Shown here: piece after piece, positions 5,219 through 6,173 of the stretch | How the letters are laid out: each line of letters starts with the position of its first letter | How positions within the stretch are numbered: the first letter of the stretch is position 1 | Assembly (NCBI GenBank): GCA_913062745.1 | Contig: CAJXXJ010000250.1 | Coordinates: forward strand, 1 to 6,173 | Direction of reading: 5' to 3' | Origin: an uncultured Phaeodactylibacter sp. | GTDB taxonomy: Bacteria > Bacteroidota > Bacteroidia > Chitinophagales > Saprospiraceae | Length of the DNA: 6,173 nt | The notes under the pieces: generated by a model | Database searches by the model: none | What the model saw: only the letters and a program-made list of their open reading frames with translations | What the model was told of the DNA's origin: nothing | Made by a program: the position numbers and the translations under genes

Positions 5219-6173
5219 ATGAAGATCAAATTTTGCGGCGCTGCTCAGGAAGTTACCGGCAGCGCTCACCTCCTCACGCTCGATGATGGCTACCAAATTT
5301 TACTGGACTGCGGTTTGTATCAGGGGCATTCCGACGATATGAAGCAGTTCAACGAACAGTGGCCGTTCAACCCGGCAGATATCGACTGCCTTATTCTTTC
5401 CCATGCCCATATCGACCACAGCGGGCGGATACCCAAGCTGGCTAAAGACGGATTTCGGGGCAATATCCACTGTACGCACGCCACCCGCAGCCTCTGCGCC
5501 ATCATGCTGCTTGACAGTGCGAAGATTCAGGAAATGGATGCCCACTACTACAATAAGCGGCAGCGCAAACGGGGCCGTACCCATCAGCTGCGGGTGCCGT
5601 TGTACACCGCCAAAGACGCTGAGCTGGCGTGGAACCTCTTTGAAGGGCACGGCTACGAGCGCTGGGTGCGTATCCGCGACGGGGTAGAGGTGCTCTTCCG
5701 GGATGCCGGGCATATCCTGGGCAGCGCCTCGGTGACGCTCCGCATTACAGCAGGAGGAAAGACTAAAACCTTTGGTTTTACCGGCGACATCGGCCGGCCC
5801 AACCGCCCCATCTTGCGGGACCCCATCCCCATGCCGGAGGTCGACTACCTGATTTGCGAATCCACCTACGGCGATAAAGAGCATGAGGGACAGCCGGCTG
5901 AGAGCGACAAACTCCTTGAGATTATTCGGCATACCTGTGTGGAAAAAAAGGGTAAGTTGATTGTTCCGGCTTTCAGTGTCGGTCGCACCCAGGAGTTGGT
6001 GTACATGCTCGACCAAATGGAGACGGAGGGCAAGCTGCCCCGCATTCCCGTTTTTGTGGATAGTCCGCTTTCGGTCAATGCCACCATGATTTTTGGGGCG
6101 CACCCTGAATGCTTTGATCAGGACCTGGCCGAGTACATGCTTATTGATCCCAATCCCTTTGGCTTCAACAACC
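5219..6173 (+). CDS. Beta-CASP metallo-beta-lactamase-fold hydrolase (RNA-specificity type), 3' end missing
   Basis: The first 318 residues of a cytoplasmic zinc hydrolase of the family that includes CPSF73/RNase J-like ribonucleases; it most likely cleaves RNA. The start is set by the family-typical N-terminus MKIKFCGAAQEVTGSAHLL (19 residues), with no upstream in-frame ATG. The zinc ligands of the MBL core are all visible: SHAHIDHSG (H62, H64, D66, H67), GHILGSA (H165) and FTGDIGRP (D190). The beta-CASP insertion begins with CESTYGD and continues through PAFSVGRTQE and PVFVDSPLS. The sequence ends in NPFGFNN, so about 140-150 residues are missing judging by the usual length of about 460. 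These would include the rest of beta-CASP, the last MBL motif and the RNA-metabolizing C-terminal region. It has its own promoter-like sequence and is separated by 49 bases from the sigma operon, so it need not belong to that circuit. The exact RNA substrate is unknown. Confidence 0.94.
   Translation, partial: MKIKFCGAAQEVTGSAHLLTLDDGYQILLDCGLYQGHSDDMKQFNEQWPFNPADIDCLILSHAHIDHSGRIPKLAKDGFRGNIHCTHATRSLCAIMLLDSAKIQEMDAHYYNKRQRKRGRTHQLRVPLYTAKDAELAWNLFEGHGYERWVRIRDGVEVLFRDAGHILGSASVTLRITAGGKTKTFGFTGDIGRPNRPILRDPIPMPEVDYLICESTYGDKEHEGQPAESDKLLEIIRHTCVEKKGKLIVPAFSVGRTQELVYMLDQMETEGKLPRIPVFVDSPLSVNATMIFGAHPECFDQDLAEYMLIDPNPFGFNN

Noticed and set aside
5300..6103. 267-codon open frame on the - strand opposite the MBL-fold gene
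   Set aside because: The + strand frame carries all zinc-ligand motifs of a known family, and the antisense translation shows no coherent domain.

Overview
The window looks like chromosomal DNA from a member of the Bacteroidota, possibly a Saprospiria-like lineage (low confidence at that rank). The signs are a Bacteroidota-type UvrC, an ECF sigma factor followed by an anti-sigma factor with no zinc-binding motif, start codons without Shine-Dalgarno sequences, and promoter-like TAnnTT elements of the Bacteroidota type. Base composition is moderately GC-rich by eye (not counted). Coding density is high and all five genes lie on the + strand. I see no RNA gene, mobile element, CRISPR array or convincing terminator, and no gene-free gap longer than 100 bases.

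Layout: (1) Positions 1-1496 hold the 3' five-sixths or so of uvrC (nucleotide excision repair endonuclease), cut by the left edge. (2) After a 100-base gap, 1597-2823 encodes an FAD-dependent amine oxidase/phytoene desaturase-like oxidoreductase of unknown substrate. (3) After a 72-base gap comes a compact three-gene unit at 2896-5169: an ECF sigma factor, a single-pass membrane anti-sigma-like protein 11 bases downstream, and an exported DUF4097-like repetitive beta protein whose start overlaps the anti-sigma gene by 20 bases. (4) After a 49-base gap with a good Bacteroidota promoter match abutting the ATG, a beta-CASP metallo-beta-lactamase-fold ribonuclease-like gene starts at 5219 and runs off the right edge.

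The three-gene unit is the most interesting part. A cytoplasmic sigma factor, an inner-membrane protein with a long helical periplasmic region, and an exported beta-solenoid-like protein are probably co-transcribed. This suggests an envelope-sensing circuit in which the exported protein is a signal modulator or an output. That role is inference from gene order. Related sigma/anti-sigma cassettes are familiar in Bacteroidota, so I do not claim a wholly new system. The flanking uvrC, oxidoreductase and MBL genes look like ordinary housekeeping or metabolic genes.
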